Assembly (NCBI GenBank): GCA_030054735.1 | Contig: JASGVX010000004.1 | Coordinates: forward strand, 1-64,000 | Length of the DNA: 64,000 bases | Source: Methanobacteriota archaeon | GTDB taxonomy: Archaea > Halobacteriota > Methanosarcinia > Methanosarcinales > Methanosarcinaceae | Direction of reading: 5' to 3' | In this document: positions 1 through 9,214 of the stretch, piece by piece | Position numbering within the stretch: the stretch's first letter is position 1 | Layout: the number at the start of each line of letters is the position of its first letter | Program-made: the position numbers and the translations under genes | The notes under the pieces: model-generated | What the model was told of the DNA's origin: nothing | The model's database searches: none | What the model saw: the letters and a program-made list of their open reading frames with translations, nothing else

Positions 1-794
1 TCAGGGCAGTCTTTGTTCCAGCAAAAAAATTGTGAAAAATCGATTTCAGAAGTAATTATGATGCCTCCAAATAATAATAGATTCAAGATTATATAAAACT
101 ATGTCTATGATTTGGGGACACGACCCAGAATCTTATTGATAATTAACTGAATGTTATATGGTCTATTTCTTTTTCATTATAATTTTGTTTTAAAAGAGTT
201 TGCGTTCCCATCTAAAATACTTGGAAGTTCCGAAAGGCGTTTTAAAAATATAATTTTCTAAGTTTTTAGTTTGGGAAGAGGTTTGAGTTATTTGACTTGT
301 GGGTTGAGATTTTTTAATTTAATGTGGGGTAGATCTTTTGAAGTAGGTGTTCTTTGCTAGTGGGTGTTCAATTGATGAGAACGCAATTTATACTATGCTT
401 TTGGGGTATATATTATTTTCAAAGAATAATCTCTATCTATCCATATAATCATTAGCACATCAGGATAATTGCGGATTTATAATCTAAACGGCTTTCCGCA
501 GATGTCCTTCTATTTTTTACAATTTCTCATGATATCTTTTTTCTGAGAACCTTTTATTAAACTATTGAGATAAGCCCCTTGCTTTTATGGTTGCAAAAAA
601 ATCACAGAAATTAAGCTTTTCATAAAAGTGTTGGACGGCAAGAATAGATCCGATAGAAACACATATATTCTTGTTAGGAATTGTAGGGAGAGCTCTTTGT
701 TTTGTGATGTTCATGTGACCGAAATATACAAAAAAAGAGCACTTATATGGGTCTAACTGTCAAAGTCAGGATATAAATCAATATTGGTGATTTA
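1..794. other. Intergenic, AT-rich; no gene recognised
   Basis: No convincing gene. A frame open from base 1 to about 93 on the plus strand could be the last 30 codons of a gene lying upstream, but nothing in it is recognisable. The rest is AT-rich with stop codons in all frames. It must contain the promoter of the gene that starts at 795, but I cannot single out one TATA box with confidence. Confidence 0.5.
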
Positions 795-2576
795 GTGAGG
801 AATTTCAATCATCTAAAAATGTTTATTTTCACATTGTTCATGTTAAATTATCTGTGGATAGGAGGAGCGTACGCGTCTCCTGACACCGGCAACTCAAAAG
901 TAACTGAGAATATTAATCAGGGAAGCATTGTCCTGTTCTCACAGAATTATTCTGAAGCAAACAACCTTCCAGCTAATGTCTTTATCGCAAAAGTTCATAG
1001 AGAAGAGGTTTACGATAAATTATATTCAAGTATATATGCAACAGTAAACTCAGATATATGCTTAAATACCACTTCAAACACACTGAAGTATACAAATATA
1101 AGAGATTCTCCTCTAATCCCATTATGTTTACTTCCTTATATTGATATTATTTCCTGTTTTGTAATAAATGAGTACCTGGGTCACTTTAGAGGCAATCTGG
1201 ATATTTTTACATTTTGCAAGTGTACTTCTGTCCCTATAATTCATTATCTTGAGGAACCAAGGCAGGCGGGAGCTCTGTACATATGCAACCTGAAACCAAT
1301 GGTAAAATGTGCCTATGAAGTTTCAATGGATTTAAACACTGACGACCCTGAGAGTTTTGTTGAACTGGATAGCCCGGGCTCAAGACTGTTAATTCAAAAT
1401 ACCGAGAACCATACCCTGCTCAAAAGTTTTTATCGAAACCTGTATGGAGAAATCAAATATGAAGAACTGGTTCTTGGTGACGCGTCAGAAAAGATAAACT
1501 TCAAAATAATGTTTGACGGCTGTAACAAAACAAACACAATTTACACGCAGGACGGGAGCTCCATAGTTACCCCATTCTATAATCTTGATAGGCAAAAGCT
1601 GCCATATGTCGATTTTTCAAACGGATATATTAAATTCACATCTTTTATACTTGGAGAAGGGACCCGCCTTGATGTTAATATATACAGTGTAAACCAGACC
1701 GCGGACAGAAAAATCATAACCTCAATCGGAGATAATAAGATGCTCCCGTTCGGACTTGATGGACCGATGAATAAAACCAAAGAAGGCATTGACTACCTGA
1801 AGAGTAAAGGGTATAGAGGTACGCTGTGGTTTGATAAGGGGCTGATTGAGAAATCCAATGAAACACATGTTGATCACCTTCGCAGCCTGGTTGCTAACGA
1901 TTCCTGGGAAGTTGGCATACACTATACAAAGGAGTTAAACAGCCTTCCACTTGAAGAAGCATACAGAGTAATGGATGAGGAATACCAGTATGTGTATGAA
2001 AAAATCGGTAGAAAACCAACAAGCTTGTGCTGCCTGAGAAACCGAGATAACCTTACACACGCGACTTATGGATATGAAAACCTGGGAATGACATGGAGAA
2101 ACGGAGATGCAGTAATTCACGCGGAAAGGGATGTAGGAAACCTCTACGACGATACATGGGAATGGTGGGAGCCAGCATCAAAAGCGGGCATGTCCTATCC
2201 GGTGTTTACCCATGAACTTGACGTGGATCCTGCAATAAAATACTCAATAAGCCGCTCAAAGTTCCTGGACTGGCTGGATAACTGTTATGCAAACAATATG
2301 TCTATAGTGTCATTTTATGAATACAACCAGATAAGCCGTAATACATATGATACAAGTTTCGAAAACCTGAAATACGATGAGAAACTGCTCTCATTCGATA
2401 CACATACAAATGGTGCAGCTCTAATAAACGTAAACATAAATGCCGGAAACAGTACAGAGGTCTACGACACCACGCTCGAAAAGTACCTTGAATATAAAAC
2501 CGAGCCGGATAACTCAATCACTTTCCGTGTTGAAGACGACCACACTTATATAGTGTATATAAATGGCATTGAATAA
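795..2576 (+). CDS. Secreted polysaccharide-deacetylase-like protein
   Basis: A 593-residue protein starting with GTG. Residues 1-27 form a signal peptide (hydrophobic core, then a small-residue AYA end), so it is probably exported. The N-terminal half (to about 300) looks like an unassigned beta-rich region. Residues about 310-470 resemble the barrel of carbohydrate esterase family 4 deacetylases: a segment with LKSKGYRGTLWFDKG, then WEVGIHY, then RKPTSLCCLRNRD. The usual metal ligands (TFDDG, HxxxH) are not clearly present, so catalysis is doubtful. The tail after 520 looks like a small beta domain. It stands alone, with an inverted repeat downstream. The family call rests on fold-like pattern only and may be wrong; the protein could equally be an uncharacterised surface protein. 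Confidence 0.5.
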   Translation: MRNFNHLKMFIFTLFMLNYLWIGGAYASPDTGNSKVTENINQGSIVLFSQNYSEANNLPANVFIAKVHREEVYDKLYSSIYATVNSDICLNTTSNTLKYTNIRDSPLIPLCLLPYIDIISCFVINEYLGHFRGNLDIFTFCKCTSVPIIHYLEEPRQAGALYICNLKPMVKCAYEVSMDLNTDDPESFVELDSPGSRLLIQNTENHTLLKSFYRNLYGEIKYEELVLGDASEKINFKIMFDGCNKTNTIYTQDGSSIVTPFYNLDRQKLPYVDFSNGYIKFTSFILGEGTRLDVNIYSVNQTADRKIITSIGDNKMLPFGLDGPMNKTKEGIDYLKSKGYRGTLWFDKGLIEKSNETHVDHLRSLVANDSWEVGIHYTKELNSLPLEEAYRVMDEEYQYVYEKIGRKPTSLCCLRNRDNLTHATYGYENLGMTWRNGDAVIHAERDVGNLYDDTWEWWEPASKAGMSYPVFTHELDVDPAIKYSISRSKFLDWLDNCYANNMSIVSFYEYNQISRNTYDTSFENLKYDEKLLSFDTHTNGAALINVNINAGNSTEVYDTTLEKYLEYKTEPDNSITFRVEDDHTYIVYINGIE

Positions 2577-2619
2577 TGTATGAAATTTAATGACTTTATA
2601 AGAAAGTTTAATTAACATA

Positions 2620-2663
2620 AAAGGCACGCAATAAGAAATCCAGGCACATTTTTTCGTGCCTTT
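2620..2663. repeat. Inverted repeat, 9-bp arms
   Basis: AAAGGCACG at 2620-2628 is matched by its exact reverse complement at 2655-2663, with a 26-base loop that ends in a run of six T. It lies 43 bases after the stop of the preceding gene and could act as a terminator or RNA-stability hairpin. Confidence 0.4.
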
Positions 2664-2674
2664 CTGTGCCTTAT

Positions 2675-2892
2675 GTGGCCACTTTTTTAGCGTTAAAGGT
2701 GGTTTGTGAAACCCTCGGAATGTCCCTATCCCTGACCTTCCTGGTTGCTGCCGGAGCCACTAACCTGGTCAAATTACTGACAGAATACAGGAGCTTACAG
2801 GGGGAATATAAATATAAAAAAAGGACGCAGTAAAAGCAGTTGATTGGATAGAACAGCACATCATGGAAAAGAGAAAGAAGCTCGGGATCTGA
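2675..2892 (+). pseudogene. Frameshifted small membrane-protein gene
   Basis: A GTG-started frame (2675-2833) encodes one transmembrane helix and an LVKLLTEYRSLQGEYKYKK segment, then stops. In the next frame the text continues seamlessly as DAVKAVDWIEQHIMEKRKK and ends at 2892. The junction is a run of seven A near 2818-2824; one extra A would restore a single reading frame of about 73 codons. So either this is a decayed gene or an under-called homopolymer. Upstream, the frame stays open past the GTG without a ribosome site, so the real start may be missing. Function is unknown; a single-helix protein with a charged amphipathic tail is all that can be seen. Confidence 0.4.
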
Positions 2893-2950
2893 AACCCGGA
2901 TTTCTGCTTTTTCCACTTCCTTTTTTATTTTTTTGAGAAAACTCGAGAAA

Positions 2951-3643
2951 TCAGAGCTCAATTGATTCCCCGGGCTTCATAATAATTACTTTCGTATCAA
3001 CTTTTGCTTCCACGGCTTTTCTGAACTCTTCAGGGTCCTGATTGATAACATCAAAGGTGTTATAGTGCATTGGTACAACAATATGAGGCCCTATCAGTTC
3101 CACGGCTTTTACGGCTTCCTTTATGCCCATGGTAAATCTGCTCCCTATTGGGAGGAATGCTATTTTGGGTTCATAAAGTTCTCCGATAAGCTGCATATCC
3201 CCGAAAACTCCAGTGTCACCTGCATAATAAATGGAACAACCGCCAATATTTATCACAAAACCAGCGGGGCTGCCTCCATCGAAACTGAAGCCGGAAGCAT
3301 CAATTGAAGAAGAATGATGTGCCTGAGTCATGGTAAAGGTCACACCTTCCACTTCAATTGTGCCACCCTTATTCATGCCTTCAGCAAAGACACCTTTTGA
3401 TTTTATATAATTTGCAACCTCATGGATAGAGATAATACGGCAGCCTGTCCGGGCTCCAATAGCGATAGTATCTCCCAGGTGGTCATGGTGCCCGTGGGTT
3501 ACAGCTATTATGTCAGGGTCAAGGTCTTCAGGGGCGCACGGAGCGTTAGGGTTTCCAGAAATAAATGGGTCGATCAGGAGTTTTTTTTCGGCTTCTAGCA
3601 AAAAAGCAGAATGCCCAAGCCAGGTTATTTTTAAGTCAGCCAT
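2951..3643 (-). CDS. Metal-dependent hydrolase, UPF0173 / beta-lactamase fold
   Basis: This 230-residue protein has the full length and motifs of the UPF0173 family. The metallo-beta-lactamase signature HGHHDHLGD is at residues 50-58 (H50, H52, D54, H55), with a further ligand His near 110 (QAHHSSS), an Asp in YYAGDTG near 142-148, and a C-terminal His in VPMHYNT near 192. These are ligands for two metal ions, probably zinc. The protein is cytoplasmic; its physiological substrate is not established for the family. It begins with ATG at 3643 and is transcribed toward the decayed membrane-protein gene. Confidence 0.9.
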   Translation of the reverse strand: MADLKITWLGHSAFLLEAEKKLLIDPFISGNPNAPCAPEDLDPDIIAVTHGHHDHLGDTIAIGARTGCRIISIHEVANYIKSKGVFAEGMNKGGTIEVEGVTFTMTQAHHSSSIDASGFSFDGGSPAGFVINIGGCSIYYAGDTGVFGDMQLIGELYEPKIAFLPIGSRFTMGIKEAVKAVELIGPHIVVPMHYNTFDVINQDPEEFRKAVEAKVDTKVIIMKPGESIEL

Positions 3644-3865
3644 TTTTCATCCTCACGGTCATTCGTCTTTTGTTAATACGTAACGATACGTAATGTAATT
3701 TTCGATAATAATTGGATAGTTATTTTTGATAATGATTGGAGAGTTAGCATAAAATACAGGGATGAGTGGAATATAAGAAAATGGGGTAGCTCTGAAAGAA
3801 GGCATAATAAGGATAATGGCTGTAATAAAAGGTTATATTAATATGTGCCTTTTAGTTAAAGTCAG

Positions 3866-5047
3866 GTGAAAATGAAAATCAGCATTGTAATCCACGGACC
3901 CGAAGTTATAGATTCGGGAGAAGCGAAAATAGTTTTAGAAAAGCTCTCCCTCCTCGGCAAAGTAAAAGCAGAGCTTGGCGGAACCATGGGAAAGACAGCC
4001 GTCCTTGATGCCGGGCTTGAAAAAGTTATAGATATAACCAGGCATCTCAAGCCAAGTGTCTGCATAGAATCTTTTTCTGAAACAGCAGACCTTATTTGCC
4101 TGCTGAATAGAGGAAAAACTTTTGAAACCGGCAGGATCTTCGGATCAAAGGTTGCTTCTCGCCTGAAAGAGCCTGAAAAGAAGCCATTGATCCAGATTGA
4201 AAGCCCAGGCTGCTCCTTTGGGAAGCTCATACCTCTGAACAAAAAAGCTGAAAAGTGTATTGAAAAACTCTCCAAATTACTTGGGCTTCCTGTCGAAACT
4301 CCTCTGCCCTTCCACAATTCTATTTGCCTGACAAACAACCCCAAAACCGGCAAAACCCGGATTATCCGCGAGATCTCAGGAGTTCTTCCCGGAGAAAATA
4401 TCTTTGTAAACGGGGTTGTTATAGGAAAAGCCCTGTCTTCGGAAATAAGAATAATATCCGAAAACGGCTTCATTACTGCAATCAATGGTGGAGAAATAAA
4501 AGAACACGGGATTGAAAAGCTTCACAATTATGAAAAAAGAGACCCTGTTGACCTTGCAGGAGCATGGATAAAAAGCGGTGACATCCGGAGAATTGGCTCT
4601 TTTCTCCCTGAGGCCCGGAAACTAAGTGCCAGTGCCCGAAAATCAGGTCCTACTTTCCTGGCAGGGGCAGGAAATGTCGTGCCAGGAAAAGTTGTTCTTA
4701 TAGACCACGACGCCGAAAATTCCTATGAACTGGCTGACGGTGCTGATCTTGCAGTTACAGTTGGAGACGACACAACAGCTATTGCAGGAGATATTCTTTA
4801 CAGGCTTGGAATCCCAATAATTGGAATCATAGACGGGGACGGGGACAATATCACCTGTGGGACAAATACACTTCCGGGTTCTCTTATACTCAGACTGGAG
4901 CCGGGAAGAGATGATATAGTGGGGAGGAGAGTAAAGCAGAAGCTTTTGAAAGGACAAGATTCGGCTGTTTTTGAGAACCTGTTTGCCTTTAAAGAAGATG
5001 TGCTGAAACTGGCAGATCGGTCGATTGAGGCTATTTTTGAATATTGA
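3866..5047 (+). CDS. DUF2117 protein of methanogens
   Basis: A 393-residue soluble protein that I recognise as the DUF2117 family, found in methanogens and without a known function. It opens with KISIVIHGPEVIDSG, followed by a middle region with LGGTMGKTAV. The C-terminal third carries a Gly/Asp-rich stretch (VTVGDDTTAIAGDIL, then GIIDGDGDNITCG) that looks like a nucleotide- or phosphate-binding domain. Two starts are possible: GTG at 3866 or ATG at 3872; the AGGTGA that overlaps the GTG is close to the ATG, so neither is decisive. A mobile repeat begins about 90 bases after the stop. Confidence 0.8.
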   Translation: MKMKISIVIHGPEVIDSGEAKIVLEKLSLLGKVKAELGGTMGKTAVLDAGLEKVIDITRHLKPSVCIESFSETADLICLLNRGKTFETGRIFGSKVASRLKEPEKKPLIQIESPGCSFGKLIPLNKKAEKCIEKLSKLLGLPVETPLPFHNSICLTNNPKTGKTRIIREISGVLPGENIFVNGVVIGKALSSEIRIISENGFITAINGGEIKEHGIEKLHNYEKRDPVDLAGAWIKSGDIRRIGSFLPEARKLSASARKSGPTFLAGAGNVVPGKVVLIDHDAENSYELADGADLAVTVGDDTTAIAGDILYRLGIPIIGIIDGDGDNITCGTNTLPGSLILRLEPGRDDIVGRRVKQKLLKGQDSAVFENLFAFKEDVLKLADRSIEAIFEY

Positions 5048-5133
5048 GAATAAACAAAAGAGCTTCAGATTTGAAGAAGAAAGAAGATGAGAAAGAAAAT
5101 ATAAGAGAAAGCCAGAATGTAAAAGTTATAGTA

Positions 5134-5334
5134 AGCTACATTCGGAAGATCGACATTAAAAATCAGAACATGTTTCTAGATGTCGTTTTATGCTATCCCA
5201 TAGCTAATTTTAGTATGAGGTATTATTAATTGATCATATATAAACCTAAAAGTTAGGTACAAATACTATGTATTATTTCAAAATCGCCATCAACAAAAAT
5301 TATGAAAATTAAATGTCGACCTGCCGAAAGAAGG
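5134..5334. mobile_element. Inverted-repeat element (family 2, short copy)
   Basis: A non-coding element of about 200 bp with imperfect inverted ends: CTACATTCGGAAGATCGACA on the left and, reading the other strand from the right, CCTTCTTTCGGCAGGTCGAC. The interior is closely similar to the element at 51515-51803 (shared blocks from AAAATCAGAACAT through TTTATGCTATCCC and AATTGATCATAT through AACCTAAAAGTT), but lacks about 75-90 bp of its middle. No target duplication is obvious. It encodes nothing and behaves like a MITE mobilised by a transposase elsewhere. Confidence 0.75.
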
Positions 5335-5452
5335 TATGACGCAATTTGTGGTATAGCTTCTTGTCGCACCTGTGGAAAGTCAGATAATCCTTGAAGAGCC
5401 TTAAAATTTCGAAACTTCCGAGTTCCTGAAATGCTTTGATTCTTTTTAGCAA
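5309..5452 (-). other. Orphan reading frame ending inside the repeat
   Basis: A minus-strand frame of about 47 codons from a TTG at 5452, reading with plausible protein composition (for example LLKRIKAFQELGSFEILRLF), ends at a TAA that is supplied by the end of the inverted-repeat element. It may be the remnant of a gene cut off by that element. I do not recognise the family, and a chance open frame is possible. Confidence 0.2.
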
Positions 5453-5541
5453 ACCGCAGTAAAAAACACTACAACACTAATTAATACTACAATACTATTT
5501 TTGCAATTAAGTTCCCGGAAATGGATTTTCTGGGAATTTTT

Positions 5542-5654
5542 CAGTTTACTGATAACTCTCAGTTTACTGATAACTCTCAGTTTACGGATCTGAGAGAACT
5601 CTCAGTTTCTGATAACTCTCATTTTACGGATAACCCTCAGTTTGCTGAAAACTC
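5542..5654. repeat. Degenerate 18-bp tandem repeat
   Basis: Six head-to-tail copies of CAGTTTACTGATAACTCT: the first two are perfect, the third carries a 7-bp expansion, and the rest have point changes. It lies directly downstream of the ftsY stop codon, in the region where that transcript should end. Confidence 0.8.
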
Positions 5655-5690
5655 ACTGCCTTGATTCTAATTCTCGAATTTGAAATATTT

Positions 5691-6965
5691 TTACTGGCCG
5701 AAAAGCTGGTCCACAAACCATTCGGGTTCGAACTTTTTAAGGTCTTCGTAGCCCTGCCCTACTCCAAAGAAGAGTATAGGCTTGCCCGTAATGTAAGCAA
5801 TGGATATGGCAGCTCCTCCTTTAGAGTCTGCATCAATTTTTGTCAGGATCGACCCGTCAATGGGGACAGCATCATTAAACTGAGCAGCTCTTTCTACAGC
5901 ATCGTTTCCGGCTACTGCTTCATCCACGAAGATAATGAGGTCCGGAGAGCTTACCCTGCAGATCTTTTCCATCTGGGCCATGAGGTTCATATTTGTATGC
6001 ATGCGGCCTGCTGTATCAGAAAGCACAAAATCGATTTTATGCGCTTTTGCATACTGGACAGCATCATAAATAACTGCTGCAGGGTCGGCTCCTGCCTGAT
6101 GCTTGATCATCTTTACCCCAAGCCTGTTTGCATGAATCCCCAGCTGGTCAATTGCGCCTGCTCTGAACGTGTCTCCAGCAGCAAGCACCACGGAATAACC
6201 TGACTTAAGCAGTCTGTGTGTCATCTTTGAAATAGAAGTCGTTTTTCCGGTTCCGTTAATCCCGACAAAAACAATATGGACTGGTCTTTGTATCTTCTTG
6301 ACATATTCATCAAAATCAAATGTATTGGCAGATACGACATCAAGAATTGCTTTCTTCAGGGCTGCTTCAACTATATCTTCTGTATCGCTCCCGATACGTT
6401 TTGTCGTGCCTGTAAGCTGGTTCTTCACGGACTCAACAATTGCCTCTGAGACTGATACCGCAAGGTCGCTTTCCAGGAGGCCCATTTCGAGTTCCCACAG
6501 AGGCTCTTCCAGGTCTTTTGCATCCAGGTATACTTCCCTGTTAAACACGAGGGCTTTAGCTTTCTGAGTGAACCCGACTTTCGGAGCAATCTTTTTGAAA
6601 AAAGATTTTTTCTCTTCGGGGGGCTTTTCTTCCTCTTTTTCTGCTGCTTTCTTCTCTGCTGCCTTCTTCTCTGCTGCCTTCTTTCTCTCTTCAACCTTTT
6701 TCCTGTATTCAGTTTTCTTCAGATCGTCTAACGAAATACTGACCTCAGAATCAGTTCCCTTTTCAGGACTTTCTTCTTTCAGAGCAGCCTCAGTGGTCTC
6801 TTCCCCAATAATGGGTTCGATTTTTTCTTCAAGGCTTTCTTCGCTTTCAGGCACTTGCTCAATGATTACTGGTTCGACTTCCACTGCCTTTTCATCAATC
6901 GTTTTGCCGAATGCCTTCTTAAAACTCACAAGTTTTTCTTTAAATTTATTGAACACAGGATCCAT
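5691..6965 (-). CDS. ftsY: Signal recognition particle receptor FtsY
   Basis: FtsY is the GTPase receptor that docks SRP-ribosome complexes at the membrane for co-translational insertion. This 424-residue form has an acidic/Lys-rich N-terminal extension (about 25-120, including three KKAAEK units) followed by the NG core. GTPase motifs are all intact: GINGTGKTT at 235-243, DTFRAGA at 265-271, DTAGR at 317-321 and TKID at 375-378. It is the last gene of the minus-strand run rpl39e - rpl31e - eif6 - rpl18a - pfdA - ftsY, an arrangement common in archaea that ties ribosome, chaperone and targeting functions together. The 182-bp gap before it may hold its own promoter. Confidence 0.97.
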   Translation of the reverse strand: MDPVFNKFKEKLVSFKKAFGKTIDEKAVEVEPVIIEQVPESEESLEEKIEPIIGEETTEAALKEESPEKGTDSEVSISLDDLKKTEYRKKVEERKKAAEKKAAEKKAAEKEEEKPPEEKKSFFKKIAPKVGFTQKAKALVFNREVYLDAKDLEEPLWELEMGLLESDLAVSVSEAIVESVKNQLTGTTKRIGSDTEDIVEAALKKAILDVVSANTFDFDEYVKKIQRPVHIVFVGINGTGKTTSISKMTHRLLKSGYSVVLAAGDTFRAGAIDQLGIHANRLGVKMIKHQAGADPAAVIYDAVQYAKAHKIDFVLSDTAGRMHTNMNLMAQMEKICRVSSPDLIIFVDEAVAGNDAVERAAQFNDAVPIDGSILTKIDADSKGGAAISIAYITGKPILFFGVGQGYEDLKKFEPEWFVDQLFGQ

Positions 6966-7147
6966 CCCGAAAAGATCAGTAAAAATAGCTAATTGAAGTT
7001 GACGAATAATTGAAATTAGTGAGTTAGAGTTAAAGTTAATGAACTAATTAAAGCCAATTAACTAATTAAAGTTAATCATTATTCGATCATAAAATGCGTT
7101 TTCCGGATTCTTAGAGTCCGTTACCTTTTCCTGAGCCAGGGCTTATA

Positions 7148-7579
7148 TCATTCCTGGCCAGGAGGTTGAAGTTTTGCAGCTTCTGTTTCAAGGGCCTGCA
7201 TTCCCTGTGCAAGTTTAGTCAGTGAAGCATTCATCTGCTCAAGGATTTTTGTAAGCTGTTCTTTACGGCGGTCAAGAGTCTCTAGAGCTCCTTTTGCAGT
7301 TTCTTCCGCACTGAAACCTGCTCCGAGATTGACAACCACTTTATCAGGATTTTTGACTTCAGCATAAACGTAAGAACCAAAACCTACCGGTACCATAGTT
7401 TCCGCAGTTTTGCCTGCTTCTGCAGCTGTTTTCAGTTCATTTATTGTCACAATTGCCTGATCGCAGCTGGCAATGGAAGCCTGTATCATGCCCATTTCCT
7501 GCCTGAGAACTTCAGCCTGCCTCTGGAATTCCTGATGCCGGACTGCCAGATTCCTGAATTCTTCACTGACATCTGCCAT
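7148..7579 (-). CDS. pfdA: Prefoldin alpha subunit
   Basis: Prefoldin is the hexameric jellyfish-shaped chaperone (two alpha, four beta) that holds nascent chains for the thermosome. The 143-residue sequence shows two long coiled-coil helices (about 1-50 and 95-135) around a beta-hairpin region with MVPVGFGSYVYAEV. I chose the ATG at 7579 (MADVSEEF), behind GGAGTGAAGGAT, rather than the slightly longer reading. The gene follows rpl18a with only five bases between, and its ribosome site overlaps the rpl18a stop codon, which suggests coupled translation. Confidence 0.95.
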   Translation of the reverse strand: MADVSEEFRNLAVRHQEFQRQAEVLRQEMGMIQASIASCDQAIVTINELKTAAEAGKTAETMVPVGFGSYVYAEVKNPDKVVVNLGAGFSAEETAKGALETLDRRKEQLTKILEQMNASLTKLAQGMQALETEAAKLQPPGQE

Positions 7580-7584
7580 ATCCT

Positions 7585-7761
7585 TCACTCCTCAACTACA
7601 CTTTCGATGTGGATCTGGCTTCTTTTAACGCTGTGCTTGCTGCCGAAGATCGAGTATATCTTATCGGTTGCATTCTTTTCATTCTGGCTTTCGACCTTCT
7701 TTGTGAAGTTTTCCCAGAAATTTCCTGCTTTAAATTTACCTTTAACAATAAAACTCTTCAT
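7585..7761 (-). CDS. rpl18a: Ribosomal protein L18Ae (LX)
   Basis: A 58-residue protein of the archaeal large-subunit LX (eL20/L18a) family. It begins [13 protein letters not shown] and ends with [13 protein letters not shown], both typical of the family. A GTG three codons upstream is possible, but the ATG at 7761 matches homologues. It sits between eif6 and pfdA in the same operon. Confidence 0.9.
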   Translation of the reverse strand: MKSFIVKGKFKAGNFWENFTKKVESQNEKNATDKIYSIFGSKHSVKRSQIHIESVVEE

Positions 7762-7815
7762 CATTACCACTCTCTTGCTGTAACGTTGTTCTTGAACAGA
7801 TAGATGATATGATGC

Positions 7816-8475
7816 TCACTCAAGGAACCCGAGGGCTTCTTCAATTCTCCCGAGTTCTGGCCCTGTTGTATCAGAGCCTGCTACAAAGTTCTTTGAATTC
7901 GCTAACAAGCCTGAACCAAGCATCTGGGTCCCGAAGTTAGTGGTCCCTATGTTTACTGGAAACCCGAAGATCTCTTCCAGAGTTTCTCTTTCCGAAACTG
8001 TCACTTTAGGGTGTACAAGAAGCCCTTTATTTGTAACGACTCCTGCCATTCCTACATTTTTAATGCCGGCAATTGTTCCCCTGTAAACGTCCACCTTAAG
8101 GGTCCTGGAAATGGCTTCCAGGGCTCGGTCTGAGAGCTCGGGATGCACAAGGGCTGCTGAATCGTTTGTAAGCACAATGTTCCCAACCGCATTCAGCCTG
8201 TCCGGAAGGATGCCTGCAGTGACGCCTAAGACTTTCTGCATCTCTTCAACATCTGACCCGTATGGGAACAAAAACCCGTTTGAGTTGCCCCTTGAAAGTG
8301 CTCCCACTACAGTGCTTCCATTTATAAGAGTCTCAATTACTCTTACATCCAGAACCTCTTCGAGTACAGTGCAGACCTCTGGTTTTGTCTGAGGAGGAAG
8401 AAGAAAAATATCTTCGGTACAGGTTGCAAAAACCCCTATGATAGAGGTTTCGTAGATATCCACTGTTCGAATCAT
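7816..8475 (-). CDS. eif6: Translation initiation factor 6
   Basis: aIF6 binds the 50S subunit and prevents premature joining with 30S. From ATG 8475 the protein is 219 residues, the usual length, and begins [19 protein letters not shown] as in homologues; an upstream ATG at 8505 directly abuts the rpl31e stop and would add ten lysine/arginine-rich residues. Five-fold pseudo-symmetric repeats can be seen (for example [17 protein letters not shown], then [14 protein letters not shown]). The gene follows rpl31e without a gap, supporting one transcript. Confidence 0.95.
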   Translation of the reverse strand: MIRTVDIYETSIIGVFATCTEDIFLLPPQTKPEVCTVLEEVLDVRVIETLINGSTVVGALSRGNSNGFLFPYGSDVEEMQKVLGVTAGILPDRLNAVGNIVLTNDSAALVHPELSDRALEAISRTLKVDVYRGTIAGIKNVGMAGVVTNKGLLVHPKVTVSERETLEEIFGFPVNIGTTNFGTQMLGSGLLANSKNFVAGSDTTGPELGRIEEALGFLE

Positions 8476-8505
8476 ACTATTTCTTTTTCGCTTTATCTGG
8501 TACAT

Positions 8506-8793
<288 letters not shown>

Positions 8794-8949
8794 TTATTTC
8801 ACATCCAGGCTTCTTCTTCTCCAGTGCCTGCGCTTGGGATGATTCACTACCTTCCGGTTAGTTTTAACAATAGCCCACACCGGGACTCGCGAATTCTGCA
8901 TGTGCGCCTTTGCCAGACGCTTCTTCTGTCCTTTCATATTATGACTCAA
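8794..8949 (-). CDS. rpl39e: Ribosomal protein L39e
   Basis: A 51-residue, very basic protein of the L39e family that lines the peptide exit tunnel. The sequence runs [19 protein letters not shown] and ends [15 protein letters not shown], which is diagnostic. The most family-like start is a TTG at 8947-8949, with AGGTGTGATC upstream; an ATG four codons later would be the alternative. It is the first gene of the six-gene minus-strand operon. Confidence 0.93.
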   Translation of the reverse strand: MSHNMKGQKKRLAKAHMQNSRVPVWAIVKTNRKVVNHPKRRHWRRRSLDVK

Positions 8950-8990
8950 GTGGATCACACCTGTTGGCCTGTAAGTAATTCTAATTCTGT

Positions 8991-9003
8991 TAATTTATAG
9001 CTG
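8991..9003 (-). promoter_or_regulatory. Probable TATA box of the rpl39e operon
   Basis: On the minus strand the bases read AGCTATAAATTAA about 45 bases before the rpl39e start codon, a good archaeal TATA element at a reasonable distance. No purine-rich BRE is clear. Confidence 0.5.
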
Positions 9004-9214
9004 TATTCGGTAATTAGCTGATTATGATTTCAACCCTTATAATTGCCCATGATGAATTAACGGCTGGTCTAGAAACCATTCCTGTAAACTCTATGATAGT
9101 ATTATAGTTAATCTGCAGCAGTAGGGGTTGAATATAACTCGATTCTATAAATCTTTATTCCAGAATTTTCCCTTCAGGGAAGTCTCCGGTTTTTAAACAC
9201 ATCTGCTTCTTTTT

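Noticed and set aside
2690-2780. SRP (7S) RNA-like string with GGAAGG and GCAGCA blocks on the minus strand
   Set aside because: The blocks come in the wrong order for SRP helix 8, and the same bases read better as a frameshifted membrane-protein gene.
5044-5229. Open frame of 61 codons after the DUF2117 gene
   Set aside because: It runs into the inverted-repeat element and its matching peptide at 51.5 kb comes from the other copy of that element, so the similarity is from DNA repeats and not from a protein family.
5661-6203. Plus-strand frame opposite ftsY
   Set aside because: Shadow of the ftsY gene; no ribosome site or family pattern.
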